5,602 nucleotides of DNA from RGIG3528 sp045640725 (lineage in GTDB: Bacteria > Bacillota > Clostridia > Lachnospirales > Lachnospiraceae): NCBI GenBank assembly GCA_045640725.1, contig JAZUFN010000024.1, positions 1 to 5,602 of the forward strand, read 5' to 3'. The notes under the pieces are model-generated. The model ran no database searches and had not been told where the DNA came from. It saw nothing but the letters and a program-made list of their open reading frames with translations. Position 1 is the stretch's first letter. Every line of letters starts with the position of its first letter. Shown here one piece after another: positions 1 to 5,226 of the stretch. A program made the position numbers and the translations under genes.

Positions 1-1
1 A

Positions 2-913
2 CATACCAATAGGAAGTTCTTTTATGTTTTCCTTTTCGGTTGGGGTAGGGCTAGGCGTATTGGTAGCCGTTGGCTTTGGTGTGCTTGTAGCTGTCGGTAC
101 AGGTGTATTGGTTGCTGTTGGCTTTGGTGTATTAGTAGCTGTTGGTACAGGTGTATTGGTTGCTGTTGGCACAGGTGTAGATGTTGGCGCTGGTATCTCA
201 GTTGGCGCAGGTGTTGTTATAGGCTCTTCTGTACCAGCTGCAGTATCCTCAGGCAGTGCCTGAATCTTACTTACCACAGCTTCATCGGCAGCTTCATATT
301 TTATGATAGTATAAACACTAAAGTGATCAGTTTTAAAGGTCAAAACACCTTTATCCACGGTGCAATCCAGAGTCTTAATCACATCACCGTTTACATAGAG
401 CACCTTATAGCTGTCGCCCTTGGCCGCTATAAGTGTCTCGCTGAGCGGAAGTGATACTTCCACCATGCCATCGGGCTGAATTTTTGCATTTTTATCATCC
501 AAAATGGAGATATCAAAAGACTCTACCGTGGTTTGAGTTTCCTTGGTAAAAGCCTCGATAGCCTTAGATTCCGTGGATGTTTTTTCAACAGGCTTTACTT
601 CCACCTTGGCAGCAGCAGAACAATTGCCTTCAATAACAATATTACTTCCTTCGGCCTTAATTACCACAGTAGGCTTTGGTGCCTCTGAGGGTACAGGTGT
701 CTGTGGTGCCTGAGAAGGCTCAACGGACGGTGCCTGGCTTAGCTCCGGAGCAGGTGTATCTGATGGTTCTATGTTCGTAGCAGGTGTATTACTTGGCTCT
801 GCCGGGCTACCGGATGGTGTTGTGGGCGTTTCCGTTGGTGTTTTTCCGCATCCTGCCATGCAACCAAGGCACAGGGATATAATAGTAAGTAGAACGCTTA
901 CTTTTTTTCTCAT
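2..913 (-). CDS. Thr/Pro-rich cell-surface lipoprotein, C-terminus outside window
   Basis: An open frame of 304 codons starts with ATG at 911-913 and runs off the left edge without a stop. The start is supported by AGGAAG at 920-925, six bases upstream. The first 22 residues look like a lipoprotein signal peptide: positive RKK, a hydrophobic stretch, then M19-A20-G21-C22 as lipobox (C18 is a second candidate). The protein should therefore be lipid-anchored on the outside of the membrane. Residues about 25-82 are a Pro/Ser/Thr/Glu-rich spacer. Residues about 83-205 form a probable small beta-rich domain ending in the TDHFSVYTI pattern seen in many clostridial surface proteins. Residues 244-291 are six octapeptide repeats, followed by KENIKELPIGM leading out of the window. 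No enzymatic motif is visible. The function is unknown; an adhesin, sensor or wall-associated role is inference only. It has its own promoter and follows the S41 peptidase gene on the same strand. Confidence 0.85.
   Translation of the reverse strand, partial: MRKKVSVLLTIISLCLGCMAGCGKTPTETPTTPSGSPAEPSNTPATNIEPSDTPAPELSQAPSVEPSQAPQTPVPSEAPKPTVVIKAEGSNIVIEGNCSAAAKVEVKPVEKTSTESKAIEAFTKETQTTVESFDISILDDKNAKIQPDGMVEVSLPLSETLIAAKGDSYKVLYVNGDVIKTLDCTVDKGVLTFKTDHFSVYTIIKYEAADEAVVSKIQALPEDTAAGTEEPITTPAPTEIPAPTSTPVPTATNTPVPTATNTPKPTATNTPVPTATSTPKPTATNTPSPTPTEKENIKELPIGM
41..184 (-). repeat. Six tandem 24-bp units encoding TxTPxPTA octapeptides
   Basis: Six in-frame units of 24 bases encode T-S/N-T-P-V/K/S-P-T-A/P, residues 244-291 of the lipoprotein. 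The fifth position changes between Val, Lys and Ser, and the last unit is the most degenerate. The pattern is a typical extended, probably surface-exposed Thr/Pro linker in Lachnospiraceae proteins. Unit number could vary between strains by recombination. Confidence 0.9.
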
Positions 914-946
914 ACTTTACTTCCTTTCACAAAAGGTGATGAAGAA

Positions 947-975
947 AGTATATAACCTGAATTCTGATATCTCCA
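947..975 (-). promoter_or_regulatory. Possible promoter of the lipoprotein gene
   Basis: On the minus strand TATACT (947-952) is preceded by a 17-base spacer and TGGAGA (970-975), each hexamer matching consensus at five and four positions. It ends about 33 bases before the start codon at 913. The -35 box is weak, so this is a tentative call. Confidence 0.45.
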
Positions 976-988
976 ATTAAAACAAAAT

Positions 989-1009
989 AAAAAACATTAA
1001 GAGTTAATG
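989..1009 (-). terminator. AT-rich terminator after the S41 peptidase gene
   Basis: On the minus strand, 18 bases after the peptidase stop codon, CATTAA and TTAATG can pair around a CTC loop (995-1009). Six T residues (989-994) follow at once, and more T-rich sequence after that. The stem is short and mostly A-T, so termination may be leaky and allow some read-through into the lipoprotein gene. Confidence 0.5.
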
Positions 1010-1010
1010 A

Positions 1011-1030
1011 ATGTGACAGGGGGACGTTAT
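1011..1030 (+). repeat. Half copy of the dispersed GTGACA...GGGACGT repeat
   Basis: TGTGACAGGGGGACGTTA on the plus strand resembles the first half of the palindromic repeat copies at 2426-2455 and 3332-3359, which read this way on the minus strand. The closing TGTCACA arm is absent because peptidase coding sequence begins here; the repeat overlaps its TAA stop codon (1027-1029). Confidence 0.5.
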
Positions 1031-2337
1031 TTAATCAGCTCGTATACCTTTTCCAGGGCGTAGCGGAAATCACATTCTATATCCGGTGTCAGTGGCTGCC
1101 CGGTCTTGGACTTATCGATTCTGTACCAGTGTTTATAGGAAACGCTTAAGTTTATGCGTGAATTGGGCAGGTTGAAAAAGAGGCAGTCGCCGTAGGTGTC
1201 AGGCAGATTGGAAGAAGCCTGCCCCACTACTTTCCCCAGATGGTTGTCGCAGATAAGCATGGTAAAATCCTTGGCTGCGCTGAAGGTGCGTCTATTGGTA
1301 AGGACGTATACATCGCCGGAAAATTGAGGCTTCAGCTTCTTATTTTTGTGGACGACGTCTCGATTTTTGTAAAGGAAATTACCGTAACGCGCGTCCGAAT
1401 CCCAGCCATCGTACTCATCCACATCCAGGTAGCGGAGAAAATAATTGGCTACGTTTGAATTGCCACCGCCGTTATCCCTTAAATCAATAGATATATTGGT
1501 TATATTTTTCTCTGCCACCTCTTTAAAAAAGCTGTCAACAGTCTGTTTATAGGTCTTGTTAAAAATACAAGCGGTCAGCACGAAAATACCCAGATTTTTT
1601 TCTTCATCAATGGAATAGTAGACAAAATCATGATTTTCCGCAGGCTGGTCGTCATCATGCTCCTGAGCGTCCAGCCACTCACTGTAAGGAATGAAATCAT
1701 GGTGGATGTCAGTAGGCTTCCCGTCAATTATGTAAGTGTAGGTGACGCCTTCTGAGGTGTCGATGCCCACTTTTTCCAAGTCCTTCTTGAAGCAGACGGG
1801 ATTGTCAAAAAAAGCTGCAATCTCAAACTCTTCTATCTCGTAGGACTCAAATGCCAGGTAGCGGTCCAGGACCTGCTCCACAAGCTCACCATTCAGGTGG
1901 GTGGGGCGGCCGTAACGCTTAAGATAAGAGGTGTCATCGATGAGAAGCGGGTCCTCCTCCATATAATAGGCGTAAGTGTGGCCGTCGTGCAGAGGATGCA
2001 GCAGATAGCCCAGCTTTTTATCGAATTCCATAACAGTCAGGTCCGTGAGCCCGTCCTTTATCTCAGTATAGCGGGCTTCCACCTGCTCCACGCGCTCATT
2101 GCCATCCTCCAGCCAGGCCGGATGTCTGGAACGCAGCTTGTCCATAAGATAGTCCAGGTCCTTCGTGGCCTCTTTTTTCGTCAGGGTCTCGGTGTAAGGC
2201 CTTGAGACTGTAAAATCTTTGGTGCCACGGTATGGATCAATTGCCAGACGGTAAAACAGGAAAAGTAGGCCTGCTATGAAAAACAGACCTACTATGATAC
2301 ATGAAGTAATAATTATTGGTTTTCTTGATTTTTTCAT
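1027..2337 (-). CDS. Membrane-anchored S41-family serine peptidase
   Basis: The 436-residue protein has a short positive N-terminus and one hydrophobic segment (about residues 8-29). It should be held in the membrane with the rest outside the cell. The C-terminal half carries S41 (C-terminal processing/tricorn-type) hallmarks: ISIDLRDNGGG (282-292) as the beta-strand and oxyanion-loop motif, and VYVLTNRRTFSAA (343-355), in which S353 is the predicted nucleophile. An LHDGHT motif (116-121) matches the conserved D-G-H-T of the tricorn/IRBP-like branch, in which a histidine takes part in catalysis. I see no PDZ domain, so it is unlike classical CtpA. The substrate is unknown; processing of surface or peptide substrates is inference. 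The C-terminus (GQPLTPDIECD...) looks like a natural family end. The gene is flanked by its own promoter and a terminator-like hairpin, so it is probably monocistronic. Its ribosome site is an unusual run of nine G. Confidence 0.88.
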   Translation of the reverse strand: MKKSRKPIIITSCIIVGLFFIAGLLFLFYRLAIDPYRGTKDFTVSRPYTETLTKKEATKDLDYLMDKLRSRHPAWLEDGNERVEQVEARYTEIKDGLTDLTVMEFDKKLGYLLHPLHDGHTYAYYMEEDPLLIDDTSYLKRYGRPTHLNGELVEQVLDRYLAFESYEIEEFEIAAFFDNPVCFKKDLEKVGIDTSEGVTYTYIIDGKPTDIHHDFIPYSEWLDAQEHDDDQPAENHDFVYYSIDEEKNLGIFVLTACIFNKTYKQTVDSFFKEVAEKNITNISIDLRDNGGGNSNVANYFLRYLDVDEYDGWDSDARYGNFLYKNRDVVHKNKKLKPQFSGDVYVLTNRRTFSAAKDFTMLICDNHLGKVVGQASSNLPDTYGDCLFFNLPNSRINLSVSYKHWYRIDKSKTGQPLTPDIECDFRYALEKVYELIK

Positions 2338-2340
2338 TTG

Positions 2341-2350
2341 CCCCCCCCCT
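2341..2350 (-). promoter_or_regulatory. Ribosome binding site made of a G9 homopolymer
   Basis: On the minus strand the S41 start codon is preceded by A, nine G residues and CAA. No other Shine-Dalgarno sequence is present, so the G run (2341-2349) must serve this role, with only three bases left between its end and ATG. Homopolymers this long are prone to slipped-strand length change, which would alter the spacing from the AGG portion to the start codon. Confidence 0.65.
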
Positions 2351-2353
2351 AAG

Positions 2354-2367
2354 TCAGCATTTGCTGA
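2354..2367. repeat. Small inverted repeat between S41 promoter and ribosome site
   Basis: TCAGCA and TGCTGA are perfect six-base arms around TT. The site lies just after the predicted transcription start (about 2370) and just before the G run. It could be an operator half-site pair or a very tight RNA hairpin. No regulator is identified. Confidence 0.5.
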
Positions 2368-2376
2368 ATAGAGTAC

Positions 2377-2405
2377 ATTATAGCAGACTTAAGGCTGGCT
2401 GTCAC
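2377..2405 (-). promoter_or_regulatory. Strong sigma-A-type promoter of the S41 peptidase
   Basis: On the minus strand GTGACA (2400-2405, five of six to TTGACA), a 17-base spacer and a perfect TATAAT (2377-2382). A TG one base upstream of the -10 makes it an extended -10. The distance to the start codon gives a leader of about 33 bases. Confidence 0.8.
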
Positions 2406-2421
2406 TCGCATTTATTCCAAC

Positions 2422-2460
2422 AAAATGTGACAAAAAGATACGTCCCTGTGTCACACTTTT
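2422..2460. terminator. Dispersed palindromic repeat acting as likely bidirectional terminator
   Basis: TGTGACA (2426-2432) and TGTCACA (2449-2455) are perfect seven-base arms around a core that contains ACGTCCC. The hairpin is flanked by AAAA on the left (TTTT on the minus strand) and TTTT on the right. It lies about 60 bases after the flavin reductase stop codon and could end transcription from either side. The same repeat family recurs at 3332-3359 and 5154-5179. Confidence 0.6.
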
Positions 2461-2515
2461 GATGCTAGGATACAAGAGGAAAATGGAAATATCAAGTAAA
2501 TGAAGTTTAAGAATG

Positions 2516-3178
2516 CTAAAGAGTGTTTAAAGAAGGTAGGTCACCTCGAGGCTCCTCCTTTTCCACCCGGTCAAAATAAAAGGCCGTGTGATGGCAGGTG
2601 GGGCAGATAAAATCATCGGGAAGCTCCGCGCCCACGTACTCATAGCCACAAACAGAGCAGCGCCAGATAGTCTGACCTGTAGCGGTAGTGCCTACAGCCT
2701 CAGGCTTCGGCTTTATATTTTGTATATAGTAATCGTAGGTCATGGAGCTACTGTCACTCAGCACTTCCATGGCTGTCACCGTACCTGCAAACATAGTGTG
2801 GGAGCCCAGGTCCAGAGTCTGCTCCACATGCACGCCTAGATACGCATTGGTGGCCCTGGTGATATAGTAGATACCATTTTCTCCCCGGGCGCAGTCCGGA
2901 AAATCCGCAAACTTGTCCACGTCCTTACCGGACCTGTAGCCAAAACGCTTGAAGAGCTCAAAGTCAGCTCTCATATCCAGTATAGACACCGTGAATTCCT
3001 TGGACCTCATGACCATATCATGAGTAAAATTTGCTTTATTCACGCATATGGCCAGCTGATTGGGCTCTGATGCAGCCTGAATAGCCGTATTGGCCACACA
3101 GGCATTGTCCTTTTCCCCTTCCCTGGCCGACAGCAGGCACAGGCCATAACTCAGCTTATACATGGCTTTCTTATCCAT
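2516..3178 (-). CDS. Flavin reductase-like protein fused to a C-terminal rubredoxin domain
   Basis: A 220-residue soluble protein. Residues 1-155 match the FMN-binding flavin reductase/flavoredoxin fold: SYGLCLLSAREG near the start, VANTAIQAASEPNQLAICVNKANFTHDMV (28-56), FTVSILDMRADFELFKRFGYRSG (62-84), and TMFAGTVTAMEVL (128-140). Residues 172-206 form a rubredoxin-like iron site with C174-x2-C177-G-Y and C192-P-x-C195. The combination is that of NADH:rubredoxin oxidoreductase-type high-molecular-weight rubredoxin (Hrb) of anaerobes. Those proteins pass electrons from NAD(P)H through FMN and iron to flavodiiron proteins or similar oxygen- and NO-detoxifying enzymes. That role is inferred from the family; no such partner is in the window. 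The rubredoxin part has only 14 residues between the two Cys pairs, shorter than in classical rubredoxin. The start is fixed by a perfect AGGAGG eight bases upstream. Confidence 0.9.
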   Translation of the reverse strand: MDKKAMYKLSYGLCLLSAREGEKDNACVANTAIQAASEPNQLAICVNKANFTHDMVMRSKEFTVSILDMRADFELFKRFGYRSGKDVDKFADFPDCARGENGIYYITRATNAYLGVHVEQTLDLGSHTMFAGTVTAMEVLSDSSSMTYDYYIQNIKPKPEAVGTTATGQTIWRCSVCGYEYVGAELPDDFICPTCHHTAFYFDRVEKEEPRGDLPSLNTL

Positions 3179-3186
3179 AGCAGCTA

Positions 3187-3192
3187 CCTCCT
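3187..3192 (-). promoter_or_regulatory. Consensus AGGAGG ribosome site of the flavin reductase gene
   Basis: AGGAGG on the minus strand sits eight bases before ATG at 3176-3178 and fixes the start of the flavin reductase/rubredoxin protein. Confidence 0.85.
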
Positions 3193-3209
3193 AAATGAAC
3201 ATAGAATTA

Positions 3210-3255
3210 TTGAACTATTCAAAGTCATTATAGGATGCAGGCAGCTCCCCGGCAA
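3210..3255 (-). promoter_or_regulatory. Promoter and small inverted repeat of the flavin reductase gene
   Basis: On the minus strand TTGCCG (3250-3255), a 17-base spacer and a perfect TATAAT (3227-3232). Transcription should begin near 3220. Exactly there lies an inverted repeat, TTGAA and TTCAA around a three-base centre (3210-3222). It is a possible operator, for example for a redox-responsive regulator, though no regulator can be named from the sequence. Confidence 0.65.
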
Positions 3256-3325
3256 TGTGGCTAAGGATACGGATTAATCGGGAAAATGGGCAAAAAAATG
3301 CGCAGGGTTAGCGGGATTGCCCGGG

Positions 3326-3359
3326 AAAAAGTTGACACTGAGAAACGTCCCTGTGTCAA
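3326..3359 (-). terminator. Terminator-like palindromic repeat after the kinase/HTH operon
   Basis: TTGACAC (3332-3338) and GTGTCAA (3353-3359) are perfect seven-base arms. On the minus strand the hairpin begins eight bases after the HTH gene stop codon and is followed by C and five T (3326-3330). It therefore probably ends the two-gene operon. It belongs to the same family as 2426-2455, sharing ACGTCCCTGTGTCA in the core, and is nearly identical in its left part to the copy at 5154-5179. Confidence 0.65.
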
Positions 3360-3367
3360 ATTCTTAA

Positions 3368-4183
3368 TTATTTCCACAGGCGTTGTGTAATTTCGCTTTT
3401 TAAGAAAAACATGTTTTTCTGTTCTTTTTTAACAGGATGTAGCTTCCCCCTGGCCACAAGGTCGTTGATGTTTTGTCGACTGCAATCAAGCAGCTTTGCC
3501 GCTTCCGCAGTGCTTACCACCCTGCTTGACAGGAAGCTTAGAAAATCCCTCATAGTCAAGGGCACCAACATCCCCGCGTCGTAAAGTTCTGAATCCTTAA
3601 TCACCGCATTTTCATTCCAGCTCACACCGTACCCGCCGGTCTGAATGGTAACTTCTCTGAAAATAGAAGGTGTGGAGAGAATCGGTTTGAAAAATCGGTC
3701 TTCTTTCTTCATCTCGCCTATATCACAACGCTTCACGTCACCATTTCTGAAAAATACCAATAGCCCATTATTGTCCAGCGGAATGACATCCTCTATTTTT
3801 TTATCGTATCTGTTATAAAAGCGTTGAGTCAGGATTCTCTCGTCCACCGGCACTAAATAAAGGCTATCCTGGGCACACCTGCCACTAGCAAGCATTAAAA
3901 GGTCAAATTCATCATATTCAGTAAGGCCGTTCTCCTTTAGCACCTGTCCCAGATTCTGTCTATCTGTCGGTACAATGCGTTGCCTCACCCATTGCAAGCT
4001 CCAATAGGCGTTGATGGTTTTTTCGCCTCTTTTTAAAAAGGAGGACAAAAGCAAGGGGGTCTCCCAGGGGTCTGCCTCATCCGGTAGCTCTATGTAAAAA
4101 CGCCTATCTACCTCATAATAAATCAGATATGCCAGGTCTTTACCATCATATTCATCTTCATCTCTGATTGCAAATACTCTCAT
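3368..4183 (-). CDS. HipS-like / DUF2442-like / helix-turn-helix fusion, putative antitoxin-repressor
   Basis: A 271-residue protein with three recognisable parts. Residues about 28-115 resemble N-terminal subdomain 1 of HipA (the part that is separate HipS in HipBST). From memory of E. coli HipA, the shared pattern is PL-x-LS, RG, an aromatic in the middle, then (P/E)FDLL, GR and (I/V)P-x-DE; here PLLLS (43-47), KRG (51-53), EFDLL (92-96), GR (101-102), VPVDE (111-115). Residues about 129-204 match the DUF2442 pattern: IEDVIPLDNNGLLVFFRNGDV, then LSTPSIFREVTI, a Gly-rich turn, VSWNENA and SELYDAG. Residues about 223-266 are an excisionase/MerR-like winged HTH: STAEAAKLLDCSRQNINDLV, then KLHPVKK and FLKSEI. 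It overlaps the upstream kinase gene by 26 bases and has its own GAGGTGG site seven bases before ATG, so translation is probably coupled. The inferred role is to neutralise the kinase and repress the promoter. The HTH is clear; the HipS-like call is weaker. Confidence 0.8.
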   Translation of the reverse strand: MRVFAIRDEDEYDGKDLAYLIYYEVDRRFYIELPDEADPWETPLLLSSFLKRGEKTINAYWSLQWVRQRIVPTDRQNLGQVLKENGLTEYDEFDLLMLASGRCAQDSLYLVPVDERILTQRFYNRYDKKIEDVIPLDNNGLLVFFRNGDVKRCDIGEMKKEDRFFKPILSTPSIFREVTIQTGGYGVSWNENAVIKDSELYDAGMLVPLTMRDFLSFLSSRVVSTAEAAKLLDCSRQNINDLVARGKLHPVKKEQKNMFFLKSEITQRLWK

Positions 4184-4988
4184 AAACCTGCCACCTCTTC
4201 CATATCATTTCCCAAATCTTTTTTCGCATAGCTACCGGCATAATGTCTTCCAGCCCTTCCATCAGCAGGCTTTCATCTGCCTCTGTCAATGCGTTCAGCT
4301 TCGGGAGTTTTTCCCTGGGAATAAGATTTAAATTGTCACGCGTCGAATTGCTCCCCACACAACACTGTACCGGCTTATCCTCAAGCACATCAACTTTTTC
4401 AAGATCAGTCACCTGAGTACAACTAAATAGTAATGACAGTCCATGATCAAATAAGGGTGCAAGACGAATAGTTTTTTGCTGTTTGTTCCTAAGCACCTCA
4501 ATATTGGCACCATGCCTGTCACGATTCAAAATGAGAAAATCTACCACAAGCATCTGATAGATATAGTCCTCCCAACCATTTCGTAAGCAGAACTCCAGCA
4601 GACTTTCTCCCGCCACTCTCTCCACCTGGAAAAAAACGTCCAACGCAATCTTACTTTCATTCTTTTCTTTGAAGTCATCGGACCTGCAGGCATAAGTGTC
4701 ATAAATGCGATCATCAATCGAAACGCTTGCATGCACAAGCTGATACTCCAAATGAGGAATCCCCAAAATGCTGAGAAGCCTATCCACTATAATCTCATTC
4801 ACGCTTTCATGGCCTATAATACCATCACTGGCATTGTAATTGGACAGCTTATAATACTGTTTTTTCCCACCCAGGTCATCATATGCTTTCAAAAAGGATC
4901 CGGCCGTCCCCGAGGAATTTCTGATTTTCGACCAGGAAAGATAGGTAAGATCCTGAAGCTCACTAATAATTTTGTCATCCATAATCAT
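4158..4988 (-). CDS. Compact HipA-like Ser/Thr protein kinase, putative toxin
   Basis: A 276-residue protein that matches the HipA catalytic core. Residues 22-48 contain the Gly/Ser-rich NSSGTAGSF loop and YYKLS with K47 as likely ATP-binding lysine. Residues 60-78 (HESVNEIIVDRLLSILGIP) are the helix with the family's conserved Glu. LVVDFLILNRDRHGANIEV (147-165) is the catalytic loop, with D157 as base and N162 as metal ligand. APLFDHGLS (177-185) is the DFG-equivalent, with D181. All key residues are present, so it should be active. It lacks the roughly 100-residue N-terminal subdomain 1 of full HipA, and so resembles HipT or CtkA but is shorter. HipA-family toxins phosphorylate targets such as aminoacyl-tRNA synthetases; the target here cannot be read. 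The ATG at 4986-4988 is only three bases after GAGGTG (4992-4997); the ATG two codons later (4980-4982) has a better nine-base spacing and may be the true start. It is followed by the HTH partner in an operon. Confidence 0.85.
   Translation of the reverse strand: MIMDDKIISELQDLTYLSWSKIRNSSGTAGSFLKAYDDLGGKKQYYKLSNYNASDGIIGHESVNEIIVDRLLSILGIPHLEYQLVHASVSIDDRIYDTYACRSDDFKEKNESKIALDVFFQVERVAGESLLEFCLRNGWEDYIYQMLVVDFLILNRDRHGANIEVLRNKQQKTIRLAPLFDHGLSLLFSCTQVTDLEKVDVLEDKPVQCCVGSNSTRDNLNLIPREKLPKLNALTEADESLLMEGLEDIMPVAMRKKIWEMIWKRWQVYESICNQR
4191..4198 (-). promoter_or_regulatory. Internal ribosome site for the HTH partner gene
   Basis: AGAGGTGG on the minus strand lies inside the end of the kinase coding region, seven bases before the HTH gene's ATG (4181-4183). 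With the 26-base overlap this points to coupled but independently initiated translation, a common way to keep antitoxin in excess. Confidence 0.75.
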
Positions 4989-5003
4989 TTACACCTCTTG
5001 GCC

Positions 5004-5035
5004 ATTATAATATCATCGTGCTTGTCATGTGTCAA
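5004..5035 (-). promoter_or_regulatory. Strong promoter of the kinase/HTH operon
   Basis: On the minus strand a perfect TTGACA (5030-5035), a 17-base spacer and TATTAT (5007-5012) with TG one base upstream (extended -10). A TATAAT at 5004-5009 overlaps it with a 20-base spacer. Transcription should start near 5000, giving a leader of only about 12 bases that carries GAGGTG. The -35 box lies inside the 52-bp inverted repeat. Confidence 0.8.
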
Positions 5036-5070
5036 GTAGCGTTTAGCCGCCACTTGACACATGACAAGCA
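5019..5070. repeat. 52-bp inverted repeat over the -35 box, putative operator
   Basis: Perfect 19-base arms, TGCTTGTCATGTGTCAAGT (5019-5037) and its complement (5052-5070), flank a 14-base centre that can add three more pairs (GCG with CGC) around a six-base loop. The left arm contains the complement of the operon's -35 TTGACA. A protein bound to both arms would cover RNA polymerase's -35 contact. The best candidate is the HTH protein of the same operon (inference). Confidence 0.75.
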
Positions 5071-5126
5071 ACAACAAAAGTCCTATGACTTTTGTTGTGA
5101 TTACAACATTTGTCATAGGACTTTTG
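5071..5126. repeat. Hairpin with two mutually exclusive foldings, possible terminator or attenuator
   Basis: Fold one pairs 15 bases (5075-5089) with 5112-5126, then after a three-by-three T internal loop pairs TGTTGT (5093-5098) with ACAACA (5103-5108). Fold two pairs 11 bases (5071-5081) with 5088-5098 around the loop CCTATG. The segment 5088-5098 is used in both. Runs of T inside the outer arm on either strand allow a terminator role for the AbiE side. It lies directly upstream of the operator-like repeat. Confidence 0.65.
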
Positions 5127-5147
5127 AAAGAGATGTATTTAAATTGT

Positions 5148-5179
5148 AAAAGTTGACACTGAAAAACAGCGCTGTGTCA
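5148..5179 (-). terminator. Diverged palindromic repeat after the truncated AbiEii gene
   Basis: TGACAC (5154-5159) and GTGTCA (5174-5179) are perfect arms. On the minus strand the hairpin lies about 48 bases after the AbiEii stop codon and is followed by C and four T (5148-5151), so it may end AbiE transcription. The left part is almost identical to the copy at 3332-3359, but the core ACGTCCC is replaced by a palindrome, CAGCGCTG (5167-5174). Confidence 0.55.
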
Positions 5180-5226
5180 CTGTATCGGATTGAATTTATA
5201 CTGCTCCATTACGCAGTACTCGCTCT

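Noticed and set aside
24..263. Plus-strand open frame coding for a Gly/Val-rich repeat protein
   Set aside because: It is the antisense reading of the Thr/Pro octapeptide array; the minus-strand frame has a signal peptide, ribosome site and continuous coding character.
1240..2205. Plus-strand open frames within the peptidase region
   Set aside because: They are antisense to clearly conserved S41 motifs and lack credible ribosome sites.
3256..3330. Small CGGG/CCCG inverted repeat between the HTH operon and the flavin reductase promoter
   Set aside because: Only four paired bases with no T run; too weak to call a terminator or operator.
4541..5039. Overlapping short frames on both strands near the kinase start
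   Set aside because: They overlap conserved kinase motifs in other frames and show low-quality, biased composition.
5019..5126. CRISPR array or type III toxin-antitoxin RNA repeats
   Set aside because: The two inverted repeats differ in sequence, there are no regularly spaced direct repeats, and no Cas or ToxN-like gene is present.
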